From positions 344,305-408,304 of the forward strand of contig NZ_FZPH01000007.1 of NCBI RefSeq assembly GCF_900188485.1: 64,000 bases of DNA. Reading direction: 5' to 3'. Below are positions 44,258 through 55,035 of this stretch, in pieces. A program made the translations under genes and the position numbers. The notes under the pieces were generated by a model. The model searched no databases and was not told the origin of the DNA. It saw nothing but the letters and a program-made list of their open reading frames with translations. How positions within the stretch are numbered: the first letter of the stretch is position 1; the number at the start of each line of letters is the position of its first letter. The stretch is from Asanoa hainanensis. GTDB lineage: Bacteria; Actinomycetota; Actinomycetes; Mycobacteriales; Micromonosporaceae.

Positions 44258-46030
44258 CTAGCGGCCCGTTGCGTAGCCCTGCATGCCTCTTGGGTTTGCG
44301 CCTGCGGACAGGATGCCCGTGGCTGGATCTCTGGTTACGGCGCACATTCGGCCCAGGCTCCAGGGGTCTGACACTCGTACGTGGTGGCCGAGGGCGCTGA
44401 GTTCCGCGCGGATCGGTTCTGGTACTCGGTCTTCCAGCACCAGGACGCCCGGCTCGGTTTCTCGGGGGTGGAACGACGACGGGAAGCTTGTGGTGTGCCA
44501 CGTGGGCGCGTCGATGGCCTCCTGCAACGACTGGCCGCCGGCCAGGTGGCGGAGCAGGAACAGTAGCTGCCACTGGTCCTGTTGGTCGCCGCCTGGGGTT
44601 CCGCAGGCCAGCACCGGCTCCGAGTCGCGGTAGACGAGCGTTGGACTCAGCGTGGTCCGGGGTCGGCGGCCCGGGGCCAGAGACGACGGTAGGCCCTCTT
44701 CCAGCCAGAACATCTGTAGCCGGCTGCCCAGGGGGAAGCCTAGTTCTGGGATCGTGGGCGAGCTCTGCAGCCAGCCGCCGCTCGGGGTTGCGGAGATCAT
44801 GTTGCCCCAGCGGTCCACCACGTCGACGTGGCAGGTGTCGCCGCGGGTTACGCCGGAGGGCCCTACCGTCGGTTCGCCGGTGGTCGGGTCGGGTGCGGAG
44901 CCGCCGCTGCCACCCTGCGTCACATAGCCGGGAAGGTGGGGAGTCGCGCCGCCTGGGGAGCCTGGCCTCAGCTCCGTGGCCGCGCGCGAGCCGATCAGCG
45001 CCGCCCGTTCCGTCGCGTACTCCCGGGACAGCAGCGTCTTGAGCGGCACTTCGCCCGTGTCGCCGTACCAGGCCTCGCGGTCCGCGAAGGCCAACTTGAG
45101 CGCCTCTGCCTGCACGTGGATGCCGTGCGCGGTCGACGGGTCATAGGCCCCTCCCGCCGCATCCAGGATGGACAGTGTTTGCAGCAGCACCGGGCCCTGG
45201 CCCCATGGGCCGGTTTTGGCCACTGTATGGCCGTGCCAGTCCAGGGTGACCGGCTCTTCCCACGTGGCGGACCAGGCGGCCAGGTCGGCGCCGGTCAGTA
45301 CGCCGGCGTGCGAGCGGCCGCTCGAGTCGCGGAGCGGCTCGCGGGCGAAGCGGTCGATCGCGTCCGCTACGAAGCCTTCGCGCCACGTGTGGCGGGCCGC
45401 CTCGATCTGGGCCTCGCGGTCCGGGCCCGCGCCCTCCGCCGATCGGACCAGGCGGGCCAGCGTGTCCCCGTACGCCGGGTTCTTGAACAGGCCGTCCAGC
45501 GGGCCCAGCCAGAGCGCAGCCGACGTCGGCCAGTGTTGTTCGAAGAGCGGGCGGACCGCCGCGACGGTGTCGGCCACGCGTGGGACCAGGGGGTGGCCGG
45601 CCGTCGCGTACTCGATCGCCGGGGTCAGCACCTCGCGCAGCGACAGCGTGCCGTGGTCGCGCAGGAGCAGGAGCCAGGCGTCGACGGCGCCCGGCACCGT
45701 GGCGGCGAGCAGGCCCGAGCCGGGTATCAGGTCCAGGCCCAGCGAGCGGAAATGCCCGATCGTGGCTCCGGCCGGCGCCACGCCCTGTCCACACAGGACG
45801 CGCGGGCGGGGGTCGGCCGCGGTGGCGACGATCGCGGGTACCTCGCCGCCCGGGCCGTTCAGGTGTGGCTCGACGACGTGCAGGACGAAGCCCGCGGTCA
45901 CCGCCGCGTCGAAGGCGTTGCCGCCCAGTTCGAGCATGCGCATCGCTGACTGGCTGGCCAGCCAGTGGGTCGAGGAGACCATGCCGAACGTACCCTGCAA
46001 GGTGGGTCTGGTCGTGAAACTGGAACTCAC
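44258..46030 (-). CDS. Gamma-glutamyltransferase-family hydrolase
   Basis: The 590-residue protein belongs to the N-terminal-nucleophile gamma-glutamyltranspeptidase family. It shows [28 protein letters not shown], then [10 protein letters not shown], and the nucleophile threonine expected in [14 protein letters not shown], with [16 protein letters not shown] and [14 protein letters not shown] following. No signal peptide is present, so it is probably cytosolic. Its GTG start overlaps the OppF stop as GTGA. It likely processes gamma-glutamyl peptides imported by the upstream transporter. Confidence 0.9.
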   Translation of the reverse strand: MSSSFTTRPTLQGTFGMVSSTHWLASQSAMRMLELGGNAFDAAVTAGFVLHVVEPHLNGPGGEVPAIVATAADPRPRVLCGQGVAPAGATIGHFRSLGLDLIPGSGLLAATVPGAVDAWLLLLRDHGTLSLREVLTPAIEYATAGHPLVPRVADTVAAVRPLFEQHWPTSAALWLGPLDGLFKNPAYGDTLARLVRSAEGAGPDREAQIEAARHTWREGFVADAIDRFAREPLRDSSGRSHAGVLTGADLAAWSATWEEPVTLDWHGHTVAKTGPWGQGPVLLQTLSILDAAGGAYDPSTAHGIHVQAEALKLAFADREAWYGDTGEVPLKTLLSREYATERAALIGSRAATELRPGSPGGATPHLPGYVTQGGSGGSAPDPTTGEPTVGPSGVTRGDTCHVDVVDRWGNMISATPSGGWLQSSPTIPELGFPLGSRLQMFWLEEGLPSSLAPGRRPRTTLSPTLVYRDSEPVLACGTPGGDQQDQWQLLFLLRHLAGGQSLQEAIDAPTWHTTSFPSSFHPRETEPGVLVLEDRVPEPIRAELSALGHHVRVSDPWSLGRMCAVTRDPATGILSAGANPRGMQGYATGR

Positions 46031-47003
46031 TGCTTGACTCCCGCGCGCACATCAGGGCGTGTCCCGTCCGCCTGCACGAGGTGACACGCCGCCTCTCCGT
46101 TACCGATCTTCACGTGCGGCGGCACCTCGGTCGCGCACTTGTCGAAGGCGAGGGGACACCGCGTCCGGAACCGGCAGCCGGAGGGCGGGTCGAGCGCGGA
46201 CGGCAGGTCGTCGCCGAGCAGCACCGGCGTGCGGGCCCGTTGGGCCACCGGGTCCGCGACCGGGGCCGCCGCCAACAGAGCCTGGGTGTACGGGTGGGCC
46301 GGGCCGGAGAAGATCTGCGACCGGGTGCCCTTCTCCATGAGCTGGCCGAGGTACATGACGGCGATCTCGTCCGCCAGGTATTCCACCGCGGAGAGGTTGT
46401 GCGTGATGAACAGGCAGGCGAACCCGATGTCCCGCTGGAGGTCCGCGAGCAGGTTGAGCACGGACGCTTGCACCGACACGTCGAGTGCGCTGGTCGGCTC
46501 GTCAGCGATGAGCAGGGACGGCTTGGAGATCAGGGCGCGGGCGATGCTCACCCGTTGCCGCTGGCCGCCGGACAGCTCGTGGGGATAGCGGCGGGCCACC
46601 TCCGAGCGCAGGCCCACCTGGCCGAGCGACTCGTCCACCCGCCGCTGGCGCTCGGCGCGGGAGATCCGCGAAGACGACAACCGCAGCGGCTCGGCCACCA
46701 CGTCACCGACGAGCATGCGCGGGTCCAGCGAGCCGGCCGGGTCCTGGAAGACGATCGACACCGTGCTGCGGTGCGGTCGGAGTTGGCGCCGCGTCAGGGA
46801 CGTCACGTCCACGCCGCCGATCCGGACCGTGCCGCTGGTCGGCTTCAGCAGCCGCACGACGCATTTGCCCACCGTGGACTTCCCGGAGCCGCTCTCGCCG
46901 ACCAGCGCCGTCACGCCACCGCGTGGGATCGTCAGCGAGACCCCGTCGACCGCCCGCACCGGGCCGAAATGCATCACCAGGTCGGAGATCTCGAGCGCGT
47001 TGG

Positions 47004-47007
<4 letters not shown>
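46027..47007 (-). CDS. Oligopeptide ABC transporter ATPase (OppF/DppF)
   Basis: The 326-residue protein has Walker [10 protein letters not shown], signature LSGGQRQRV, Walker [13 protein letters not shown] and the C-terminal oligopeptide domain with [14 protein letters not shown]. The ATG at 47007 overlaps the OppD stop as ATGA. It pairs with OppD to power the DppB/DppC permeases. Confidence 0.93.
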
Positions 47008-48007
<1,000 letters not shown>

Positions 48008-48011
<4 letters not shown>

Positions 48012-48889
48012 CGGTCGCCCTTCGGGTCGAGCGCGTCGCGCAGGGCGTCGCCGAACACGTTGAACGTCAAGGCGAGGATCATGATGACCAGGCCCGGCAG
48101 GGTCGCCGCCCAGGGTGCCCGCGCGGCGAACTGCTGCGCCGTCGCCAGCATCGTGCCCAGGCTGGGATCGGGTGGTTGGATGCCCAGGCCGAGGAACGAC
48201 AGCACCGCCTCACCGAGGATCGCGGCCGGCAGCGCCACGGTGGCCTGCACCAGGATGACCGAGGTCGCGTTGGGCAGGATGTGTCGGGTCAGGACCCACA
48301 GGTCGCTGGCGCCGTCGACCACCGCCGCGGCCACGAAGTCCAGCGACTTGAGGCGCAGGGTGTCGGAGCGGATGACCCGGATGACGCCTGGGATCTGCGC
48401 GATGCCGATCGCCACGGCCGCGTTGCTGAGGCTGGCACCCCGGATCGCCGCGAGCCCGACCGCGAGGATGAGGAACGGAAACGCGAGCAGCAGGTCGGTG
48501 AACCGGCCGATGATCGCGTCGAGCGCGCGGAAGTAGCCGGCGGCCAGGCCGAGCGGCACGCCGACGACGAGCGCGGTGAGCACCGCGAGCAGGCCGACCT
48601 CGAGCGAGGCCCGGGCGCCGAACATGATGCGGGACAACACGTCCCGGCCCAGGTCGTCGGTGCCGAGCAGGTGCCCCGGCGTACCCGGTGGAGCGAAGAT
48701 GTTGGCGAAGTCGGTGTCCTCGACGGCGTGCGGCGCGATCCACGGCGCCAGCAGCGCGACCGCCACCGCGATCGCGAGGACGACGAAGCTGATGACGGCG
48801 AGCGGGTTGCGGCGCAGCCGCCGGAAGACGCGGGTGCGCCGGGTCAGGCTCGGGTTGGTGTCGGCCTCGGGCACGGTAAGCACAGTCAT
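48008..48889 (-). CDS. Oligopeptide ABC transporter permease (DppC)
   Basis: The 293-residue permease has a cytoplasmic N-terminus, about six spans and the EAA loop region AAVVDGASDLWVLTRHILPN. The first periplasmic segment LLGTDDLGRDVLSRIMFGAR is diagnostic for DppC. The ATG at 48889 overlaps the DppB stop. Confidence 0.94.
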
Positions 48890-49842
48890 GCCGCGTCACC
48901 CGCCACTCGGATGCGGGGGTCGATGAGCGAGTACACCAGGTCCACCAGAAAGTTGATCACGATGTACGCCGTGGCGGTCAGCAGCACGACCGCCTGGATC
49001 ACCGGGTAGTCCCGTTGGAACACCGCGTCGATCGTCATCTTGCCGAAGCCGGGCAGCCCGAAGATCGACTCGGTGACGACCGCGCCGGAGATGAGGCCGC
49101 CGAGCTGGAGGCCGACGATCGTGACGACCACGATGAGGCTGTTGCGCAGGGCGTGCCGGCCGATCACGGCCCGGGGGGAGAGGCCTTTCGCTTTGGCGGT
49201 ACGCACGTAGTCCGCCGAGAGCGAGTCGAGCATCGCCGACCGGGTCTGCCGCATGATGATCGCCGCCAGGCCGGTGCCGAGGATCAGCGCCGGCAGGATG
49301 ATGTGGTGCAGGTTGCCCACCGGGTCCTCGAAGAACGGGACGAAGCCCGAGGCCGGGAACAGCCCTGTGGCCACCGACAGGTAGAGGATCGCGAGCAGGC
49401 CGAGCCAGAAGTGCGGCACGGACAGGCCGACGAGGGCCAGGAAGTTGGCGGCCCACTCGGCCGGGCGGCCGCGGCGCACGGCCGCGACCACCCCCGCGCC
49501 GATTCCCAGCGCGGCCGCGATGAGGATGGCCAGCACCGACAGCTCGATCGTGACCGGCAGGGCCGTGCGGAGCATGTCCGACACGGGTATGCCGGTGCGG
49601 ATGGAGTTGCCGAAGTCGCCCTGCGAGACCTGGGCCACGTAGTGTCCGAACTGGACCGTCAGGGGACGGTCCAGCCCGTACTCCGCGCGGATGGCCGCCA
49701 GTGCTTCCGGCGAACGGTCCTCGCCGGCCAGCGCGAGCGCGGGGTCCCCCGGGAGCGCACGGATCCCGAGGAACACCACGACCGACGCCAGCACCAGGGT
49801 CAGCGCGGAGTGCCACGCGCGGGTCAGCAGGTACCTGGCCAT
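48886..49842 (-). CDS. Oligopeptide ABC transporter permease (DppB)
   Basis: The 318-residue permease begins MARYLLTRAW and has six spans with the DppB signatures EYGLDRPLTVQFGHYV, FGNSIRTGIPV and YVRTAKAKGLSPRAVIGRHALRNS. The start at 49842 lies nine bases after the binding-protein stop. Confidence 0.94.
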   Translation of the reverse strand: MARYLLTRAWHSALTLVLASVVVFLGIRALPGDPALALAGEDRSPEALAAIRAEYGLDRPLTVQFGHYVAQVSQGDFGNSIRTGIPVSDMLRTALPVTIELSVLAILIAAALGIGAGVVAAVRRGRPAEWAANFLALVGLSVPHFWLGLLAILYLSVATGLFPASGFVPFFEDPVGNLHHIILPALILGTGLAAIIMRQTRSAMLDSLSADYVRTAKAKGLSPRAVIGRHALRNSLIVVVTIVGLQLGGLISGAVVTESIFGLPGFGKMTIDAVFQRDYPVIQAVVLLTATAYIVINFLVDLVYSLIDPRIRVAGDAA

Positions 49843-49851
49843 TGGGGGAAC

Positions 49852-51498
49852 CTACTTGGCGAAGCCGGCGAACGCTGCCCGGATAACGCCGTCCGGATAG
49901 ACCTGGACCCCCTTGACCTTGTTGGAAAATGCGGTCAGGTTGGCCTGCCGGTACAGGTAGATCAGCGGGTTGTCCTCCTGAAGCAGCCCGACGGCCTGAC
50001 CGTAGAGCTTCTTGCGCTCGTCGACGTCGGTCGACTGGCGGGCCTGGTCGAGGACCGCGTCGAGCGCGGGGTTGCTGCTGCCGCCGACGTTCTGGCTGCC
50101 GCCGGTGCCCACGAAGTTCACCATGTTGGCGTCGGGGTCGATGCGGCCGCTCCACCCGAGCTGCAGGAGCTCGAAGTTGCCGCGGTCCTGCTCGTCGAGC
50201 AGCGACGAGTACTCGACCGGGTTGATCTCGATGTTGAAGCCACCGTCCTTGACCATCGACTGCAGCGCCTGCGCGAGGCGCAACGTGTCAGGGGTGTTGG
50301 AGACCAACATCTTGATGGTGTACGGAACCTGCACGCCCGCTTCCTGGAGGAGCTGCTTGGCCTTCGCGGGGTCGTGGTCGCGGCACTTCTGGGCCTCGTC
50401 GGACGAGAAGGCGCTCGCCGGCGAGATCGGGCTGCAGGCCGTGCTGGGGATGCCGTTGAACACCGCGTCGACGAGGGCCTTGCGGTCGATCGCGTACTCG
50501 AAGGCCTGTCGCACCTTCTTGTCCTTGGCGATCGGGCGGTCGATCGGCTTCGGCGGGGTGCCGACGCCGTCGACGTTGCCGATGTTGATGGTGAGGCCCT
50601 GGTAGCCCAGCGACTTCGACTGCAGCACCGTCAGCGACGACTCCTTGCGCAGGCTGTCGACGTCCTGGGTGGAGACGCTGTCGGCCACGTCGGCGTCACC
50701 GGAGCGCAGGTTGGCCGCCCGGATGCTCCCGTCGGTCAGGATGCGCCACGAGATGCCGTCGAGGTGCACCTTGTCGGCGGCGTAGTAGTTCGTGTCGCGT
50801 ACGACGTCGATCGAGCTCTGCGGCACCCGCTTGTCGAACTTGAACGGGCCCACGCAGACCGGCGCCGAGGCGAAGTTGGTGCCGAGCTTTTGCAGCGCGG
50901 CCGGGCTCATGATCATGCCCGCCCGGTCGGCCAGCGCGCCCACCAGCGGCGCGAACGGGTTCTTGAGGTGGATGACGACGGTCTGCGCGTCGGTCGCGTC
51001 GACCGTGTCGATCGGCCCGAGCTCGCTCTTGCGCGCGGACTCCGGCAGGGTCAGGTGCCGTTCGAGCGTGGTCTTGACCGCCGCCGCGTTGAACTCCGTG
51101 CCGTCGGCGAACTTCACGCCCTGCCGCACCTTGATGGTGACGGTCTTGCCGTCGGGGCTCACGGTCGGCAGGTCGGTGGCCAGTTGCGGCACGACCTGCG
51201 CCTGCTCGTTGACGTCGTACAGCTTCTCGCACATGGCCTGGAAGACGTAGCGCGAGTAGAGGCTCCGGGACAGGGAGGGGTCCAGCCGGTCGGGCTCGGC
51301 CGACAGGGCGATGTTCAGCGTGCCGCCCTGCTTGACCTCGTCCGGGTTGGCCGGCGATCCGAAGGAATCCTGGGTCTGCGAAGGCTTCTGCTCGCTCGAT
51401 CCGCCGTCGTCAGACACGGGTGAGCAGGCCGTGAGCGTGCAGACGACCGCGACCGCACCGATGGCGGCCCGACCGATCGCGCGCGAGATGTTCGTCAT
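49852..51498 (-). CDS. Oligopeptide-binding lipoprotein (DppA/OppA family)
   Basis: The 548-residue family-5 solute-binding protein has a lipoprotein signal peptide (CTLTAC, cysteine near residue 25). Family segments include PDRLDPSLSRSLYSRYVFQAM, TVSPDGKTVTIKVRQGVKFADG and FNGIPSTACSPISP. The ATG at 51498 has AGGAG upstream. It leads the opp-GGT operon behind a GntR-type operator. A gamma-glutamyl peptide or glutathione-like ligand is inferred only from the linked GGT. Confidence 0.93.
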   Translation of the reverse strand: MTNISRAIGRAAIGAVAVVCTLTACSPVSDDGGSSEQKPSQTQDSFGSPANPDEVKQGGTLNIALSAEPDRLDPSLSRSLYSRYVFQAMCEKLYDVNEQAQVVPQLATDLPTVSPDGKTVTIKVRQGVKFADGTEFNAAAVKTTLERHLTLPESARKSELGPIDTVDATDAQTVVIHLKNPFAPLVGALADRAGMIMSPAALQKLGTNFASAPVCVGPFKFDKRVPQSSIDVVRDTNYYAADKVHLDGISWRILTDGSIRAANLRSGDADVADSVSTQDVDSLRKESSLTVLQSKSLGYQGLTINIGNVDGVGTPPKPIDRPIAKDKKVRQAFEYAIDRKALVDAVFNGIPSTACSPISPASAFSSDEAQKCRDHDPAKAKQLLQEAGVQVPYTIKMLVSNTPDTLRLAQALQSMVKDGGFNIEINPVEYSSLLDEQDRGNFELLQLGWSGRIDPDANMVNFVGTGGSQNVGGSSNPALDAVLDQARQSTDVDERKKLYGQAVGLLQEDNPLIYLYRQANLTAFSNKVKGVQVYPDGVIRAAFAGFAK

Positions 51499-51527
51499 GA
51501 ACGGGCTCCTATATCGACGATTGTCGG

Positions 51528-51556
51528 AGCGTATGTTGTATACGAAGATCGCGCAA
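51528..51556 (-). promoter_or_regulatory. Promoter of the peptide-transport/GGT operon with GntR-type operator
   Basis: On the minus strand TTGCGC (51556-51551) and TACGCT (51533-51528) are 17 bp apart. The spacer contains TTCGTATACAA (51546-51536), identical to the site upstream of gntR. Bound regulator would occlude polymerase. Confidence 0.72.
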
Positions 51557-51589
51557 GGCACGTTTTTGATCACGGATCGAAGCATGTGA

Positions 51590-51623
51590 AAGGGCGGCGT
51601 CGCGACTTCGCGACGCCGCCCTT
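51590..51623. terminator. 15-bp hairpin after the permuted binding-protein gene
   Basis: Arms 51590-51604 and 51609-51623 are perfectly complementary around an ACTT loop, 10 bp after the stop of the minus-strand gene. It separates that gene from the opp promoter. Confidence 0.75.
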
Positions 51624-51633
51624 CAGGGCACGG

Positions 51634-52986
51634 TCAGTTGCCGTGGTAGAGCTGCACCCCGGCCTTGGCCATCGCCTTGATGATCTGCGCGGACTCGCCG
51701 AATCCGATGAGGAGCACGCCGTCCGGGCCGGCGGCCTTGAGCTGGCTGGCGTCGCCGGCGAAGTCGATGTCCGGCGCGGCGGGCGTCGGCGGCTCGTACA
51801 CGAGGGTCTCGACCTTGTCGGCCGGGAAGCCGGCCTTCTCCAACTCGGAGATGACGTTCTCTTGCAAGCCGACCCCGTACGAGTCGTTACGGGCCACGAT
51901 CGCGATCTTGTGCGGACCGTCGCGGAGGATGACGTCGGCCAGCGCGCGGCCCTGCAGCGTGTCGGACGGCGAGGTGCGGAAGAACAGGCCCTTGTCGTCG
52001 ATGGTGCTGAGCCCGGCGTCGGTGTTGCAGGGCGAGAACAGGATCAGCCCGGCCTTGACCACGTCGGGCAGCACCTCGCGCGAGATGCTCGACGCGCCGG
52101 CCCCGATGATCACGCTGACCTTGGCGGCGACGTGCTTGGCCACGGTCTCCTTCGCGACGTCGGGGTTGGTGCCGTCGTCGCCGGGCACCCACTCGACGTC
52201 CTTGTCGAACACGCCGCCGGCCTCGTTGACCTCCTGGATCGCCAGCGCGGCGCCGGCCTCCATCGGCGGGTTCGCCAGCGCCAGGTCGCCGGTCTCCGGC
52301 AGCAGCCCGCCGATCTTCAGTGCCGTCTTCGACCCGCGCGCCGGCTCGGCCCGCGGCGGCTTCTTCGTGGAGGTGGCCGACTCGTCGCCCGCGCCGACGT
52401 ACTCCGTCTTGCTGTCGTCGAGCTTGTCCTCGGGTCCGAAGTGGAGCGTCGCGTAGCTCGCGGTGGACGGCTCACCGGCGTCGGTGAACCCGCCCCGGGT
52501 CAGCGAGATCCCGCGGTAGTTGAGGTCGGTGCCCGCGCGGGCCAGCGCCAGGCAGTCGGCCACGGTCGTGCACTCGGTGCCGCCGGTGGTGACCGAGTTG
52601 ATCTGGCGGGCGATCGCGCTGGGCTCGTCGCTGCCGGCCTGTTCCGCGGCCAGCGCGCTGATCACGACGGCGTCGTAGGTCTCGCCCGAGAACAGGTAGT
52701 CGGTCAGCCCGGGGTGGACGGCGTTGAGCCGCGACTTGAAGTCCTCGGACAGCGGGGTGAGCGGCGTGGTGCCCTTCATCCCGGCCAGCAGCCCGGCCTG
52801 GTTCGCGAACTCGTCACCGAAAGTGTTGATCATATTGCCGTCTGTGCCGTACAGCCGGGTGAGGCCGGTAGCGGTGCCGGTGTCGGCATCCTGCGCCGGG
52901 GTGCCCTGTTGGCAGGCGGCGACGGACAGCAGCAGCGCGGCGGACATGGCGGTGGCCAGGCGGCGCGCGCCGGTGGAGACGTGCAT
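51634..52986 (-). CDS. Circularly permuted LivJ-type amino-acid-binding lipoprotein
   Basis: The 450-residue lipoprotein (SVAAC, cysteine 25) carries the two halves of a branched-chain-amino-acid-type binding protein in swapped order. Residues 42-200 (LYGTDGNMINTF, GETYDAVVISALAAEQ, ECTTVADCLALARAG, YRGISLTRGGF) match what is normally the C-terminal part. Residues 220-450 (LKIGGLLPETGDLAL, IIGAGASSISREV, LFFRTSPSDTLQGR, IAIVARNDSYGVGL, LLIGFGESAQIIKA) match the normal N-terminal part and end LYHGN. A polar linker (about 201-219) joins them. The ATG at 52986 has GAAGGA upstream. No permease genes adjoin. Confidence 0.85.
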   Translation of the reverse strand: MHVSTGARRLATAMSAALLLSVAACQQGTPAQDADTGTATGLTRLYGTDGNMINTFGDEFANQAGLLAGMKGTTPLTPLSEDFKSRLNAVHPGLTDYLFSGETYDAVVISALAAEQAGSDEPSAIARQINSVTTGGTECTTVADCLALARAGTDLNYRGISLTRGGFTDAGEPSTASYATLHFGPEDKLDDSKTEYVGAGDESATSTKKPPRAEPARGSKTALKIGGLLPETGDLALANPPMEAGAALAIQEVNEAGGVFDKDVEWVPGDDGTNPDVAKETVAKHVAAKVSVIIGAGASSISREVLPDVVKAGLILFSPCNTDAGLSTIDDKGLFFRTSPSDTLQGRALADVILRDGPHKIAIVARNDSYGVGLQENVISELEKAGFPADKVETLVYEPPTPAAPDIDFAGDASQLKAAGPDGVLLIGFGESAQIIKAMAKAGVQLYHGN

Positions 52987-53035
52987 GGGGTTGTGTGTCC
53001 TTCCTCCCCCAGGTCAGAACCGGGAAAGCCTGCCA

Positions 53036-53053
53036 CATTCAACATGTTGCATG
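53036..53053. promoter_or_regulatory. 18-bp palindrome between the permuted SBP and peptidase genes
   Basis: CATTCAACATGTTGCATG is palindromic with one mismatch around CAACATGTTG. It lies in the 134-bp divergent region and could be a shared operator. Confidence 0.45.
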
Positions 53054-53120
53054 GCAGGTCAGGCCGCCCGCGTACGCTTGGCCACCGGTTCGCGGCGGGG
53101 CAGGACGGAGACGGACGGGG

Positions 53121-54011
53121 ATGCCGAAAACTGGCGTACGGGCGGCGCTCCTGCTGTTCCTGGTCGGCTGCATCAGCCTGGCGCTGGGCGCCTGTTCAGG
53201 CGCCAAGGTCACACCCACGGCCCGGATCGTCACCCCGTCGACGGCGCCGCCGACCCCGTCACCGTCGCCCTCGCCCTCGCTGGCCCCGTCACCGACGCCC
53301 ACGATCTCCCGGGTGGGCAACGCCACTGCGGCCCCAACCTGGCTGGGCACGCGGGTTGTCAAAACCGGCGTGGCGCAGCCCACACCGCCGGAGCTGCGCA
53401 ACCGCTCGATCGTCACCGTCGACGACCTGCCGCCACCGGCCGACGGCCGCTTCCACGCCACGAACCGCGCCGTACCCGCCGACGTCCTGGCCCGGTCGAG
53501 CTGGACCAAGGCCTGCCCGGTCGCGGCGACGGACCTGCGCTACCTCACGGTCAGCTTCCGGGGCTTCGACGGCCGCGCCCACACCGGCGAGCTGCTGGTC
53601 AACGCCAAGGCGGCGACCGACCTGATCAAGGTCTTCCGGCAACTGTTCGCCGCGAACTTCCCGATCGAGCGCATGCACATCTCCAGCGCCGCCGACATGA
53701 ACGCGCCGTCGACGGGCGACGGCAACACCACGGAGGCGTTCGCCTGCCGGCCGGTCCGGGGCCAGAAGGCGTGGTCGCAGCACTCGTACGGGCTCGCCGT
53801 GGACGTCAACCCGTTCCAGAACCCGTACCAGAAGGCCAAGGTCGTGCTGCCAGAGCTGGCGACCTCATACCTCGACCGGACCAACCTGAAGCCGGGCATG
53901 GTGGCCCACACCAACGCAGGGGTCAAAGCCTTCGCCTCGATCGGCTGGCAGTGGGGCGGCGACTACCACTCGCTGAAGGACTACATGCACTTCTCCGCCA
54001 ACGGCGGCTGA
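53121..54011 (+). CDS. Secreted M15-family peptidase-like lipoprotein (D-Ala-D-Ala carboxypeptidase fold)
   Basis: The 296-residue product has a lipoprotein signal peptide (ALGAC, cysteine near residue 25), a long Pro/Ser/Thr-rich wall-spanning linker and a C-terminal M15-type domain (about 150-296). Zinc-site residues are seen in AWSQHSYGLAVDVNP (HxxxxxxD) and YHSLKDYMHFS. Such enzymes cut peptidoglycan peptides. The ATG at 53121 has a weak upstream purine run. It faces the permuted binding protein divergently. Confidence 0.82.
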   Translation: MPKTGVRAALLLFLVGCISLALGACSGAKVTPTARIVTPSTAPPTPSPSPSPSLAPSPTPTISRVGNATAAPTWLGTRVVKTGVAQPTPPELRNRSIVTVDDLPPPADGRFHATNRAVPADVLARSSWTKACPVAATDLRYLTVSFRGFDGRAHTGELLVNAKAATDLIKVFRQLFAANFPIERMHISSAADMNAPSTGDGNTTEAFACRPVRGQKAWSQHSYGLAVDVNPFQNPYQKAKVVLPELATSYLDRTNLKPGMVAHTNAGVKAFASIGWQWGGDYHSLKDYMHFSANGG

Positions 54012-54046
54012 ACCGCGTCAATCGACACGCGCACGGCGGCGGGGTC

Positions 54047-54575
54047 TTACTGCTCGTCGAAGACATCCTCGAGAACAAGTCGGGCCCGCGCCGGAACCGG
54101 CTCCTCGGGGAAGATTTCGGTGCACAGAGCGACGTCGTCCACGTTGTGAAGCTGAAGGTGGTCGATGAGAAAGCGGATGTCGTCGGCGTCACGCCGCCGG
54201 GCAGCGAGCACTTTCATGGCCAAGAGATGCTCCGGCGATGCCGCTGAAACCCGCAGCCCTGGGTGGTCGAATACGGGGGGCGCGTTCGCATCCTCACCGC
54301 GGGCAACATAGCTGCTGGCCTGCTCGTTTGAGCCACCAGTTTGGGAGGCCTAGTTCCGCCGCGACTGCCCTGGCTTCCTCGAGGACGACACCATGCGGTT
54401 GGAACACCGCATCGATGTCGCGGGTTGACCGACGTGCGTCGTACGCGAGCGCCATCGCCGCTCCGCCGAAGACGTAAAGGTCCGCGACGACCCCTCGCCT
54501 AGCCAGGCGGTCGCCCAGCTTGCGGAAAGCATTTTCAATGGCGTGACGGTCGAGAAGCCGATCGTCGGCGGTCAT
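54047..54575 (-). pseudogene. Frameshifted nucleotidyltransferase (DUF6036/MNT-like toxin-type)
   Basis: From the ATG at 54575 the frame reads DLYVFGGAAMALAYDARRSTRDIDAVF, the GG...D.D nucleotidyltransferase motif, and then stops early after NWWLKRAGQQLCCPR. One frame over, the sequence continues as NEQASSYVARGEDAN, VFDHPGLRVSAASPEHLLAMKVLAARRRDADDIRFL and ends at a TAA at 54047-54049. Removing one A from the AAA (TTT at 54327-54329 on the plus strand) restores an intact protein of about 175 residues. This is a single-base insertion or a sequencing error. The start overlaps the partner gene as ATGA. Confidence 0.8.
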
Positions 54576-54961
54576 GCGACGTTCAGTTCCTGTGCGGCGA
54601 CGTAGACGCCGCGTCGGCGGAAGGCCGCCGGGGCGTTGACCACGGCGTCAACCCGCGCCGCTCGCGTGTTGAACGGAAACCAGAATCGGCGGAGCGCGCG
54701 GGAATCCGCCCACTCCGGTGCTGCACGATCGTCTTTGGATGCCAGGTGCTCGGCCAGCGCGGCGAGAAAAGCGTCCCAACGCTCGTCTCCGCTGGCGGCA
54801 GGCTCAGCGGACAGGAGGGCCTGCCGCGTCGCTTGCGGCTCCCACCGATACTCCTCCAGGAACTCGGCGATGAGGCGCCATCGAGTGGAGTCGTCAGCAC
54901 GAGCCAGCAGCGTGCCCAGATGCGCGAGCGTCATCGGCTCGTACGGCTTCGCCACCTCCAT
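54572..54961 (-). CDS. Partner protein of the nucleotidyltransferase (putative antitoxin)
   Basis: The 129-residue soluble protein contains RWRLIAEFLEEYRWEPQATRQALL, DERWDAFLAALAEHLA and the C-terminal FWFPFNTRAARVDAVVNAPAAFRRRGVYV. I have the impression that such genes commonly accompany DUF6036-type nucleotidyltransferases in actinomycetes, in a toxin-antitoxin-like pair. The ATG at 54961 begins MEVAKPYEPM. Its stop overlaps the nucleotidyltransferase start by four bases. The antitoxin role is inferred from context. Confidence 0.65.
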   Translation of the reverse strand: MEVAKPYEPMTLAHLGTLLARADDSTRWRLIAEFLEEYRWEPQATRQALLSAEPAASGDERWDAFLAALAEHLASKDDRAAPEWADSRALRRFWFPFNTRAARVDAVVNAPAAFRRRGVYVAAQELNVA

Positions 54962-55035
54962 GCGCACGACGGTAACAGCCCGCGAGTAGGCCGCTTGGGA
55001 CTCGCCCGAACGGGGCGTCGGTGCGGGACAAGCCC

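Noticed and set aside
49015..51423. 802-codon plus-strand open frame opposite the opp genes
   Set aside because: Composition and lack of motifs show it is an antisense shadow; the minus-strand DppB and DppA genes are clear.
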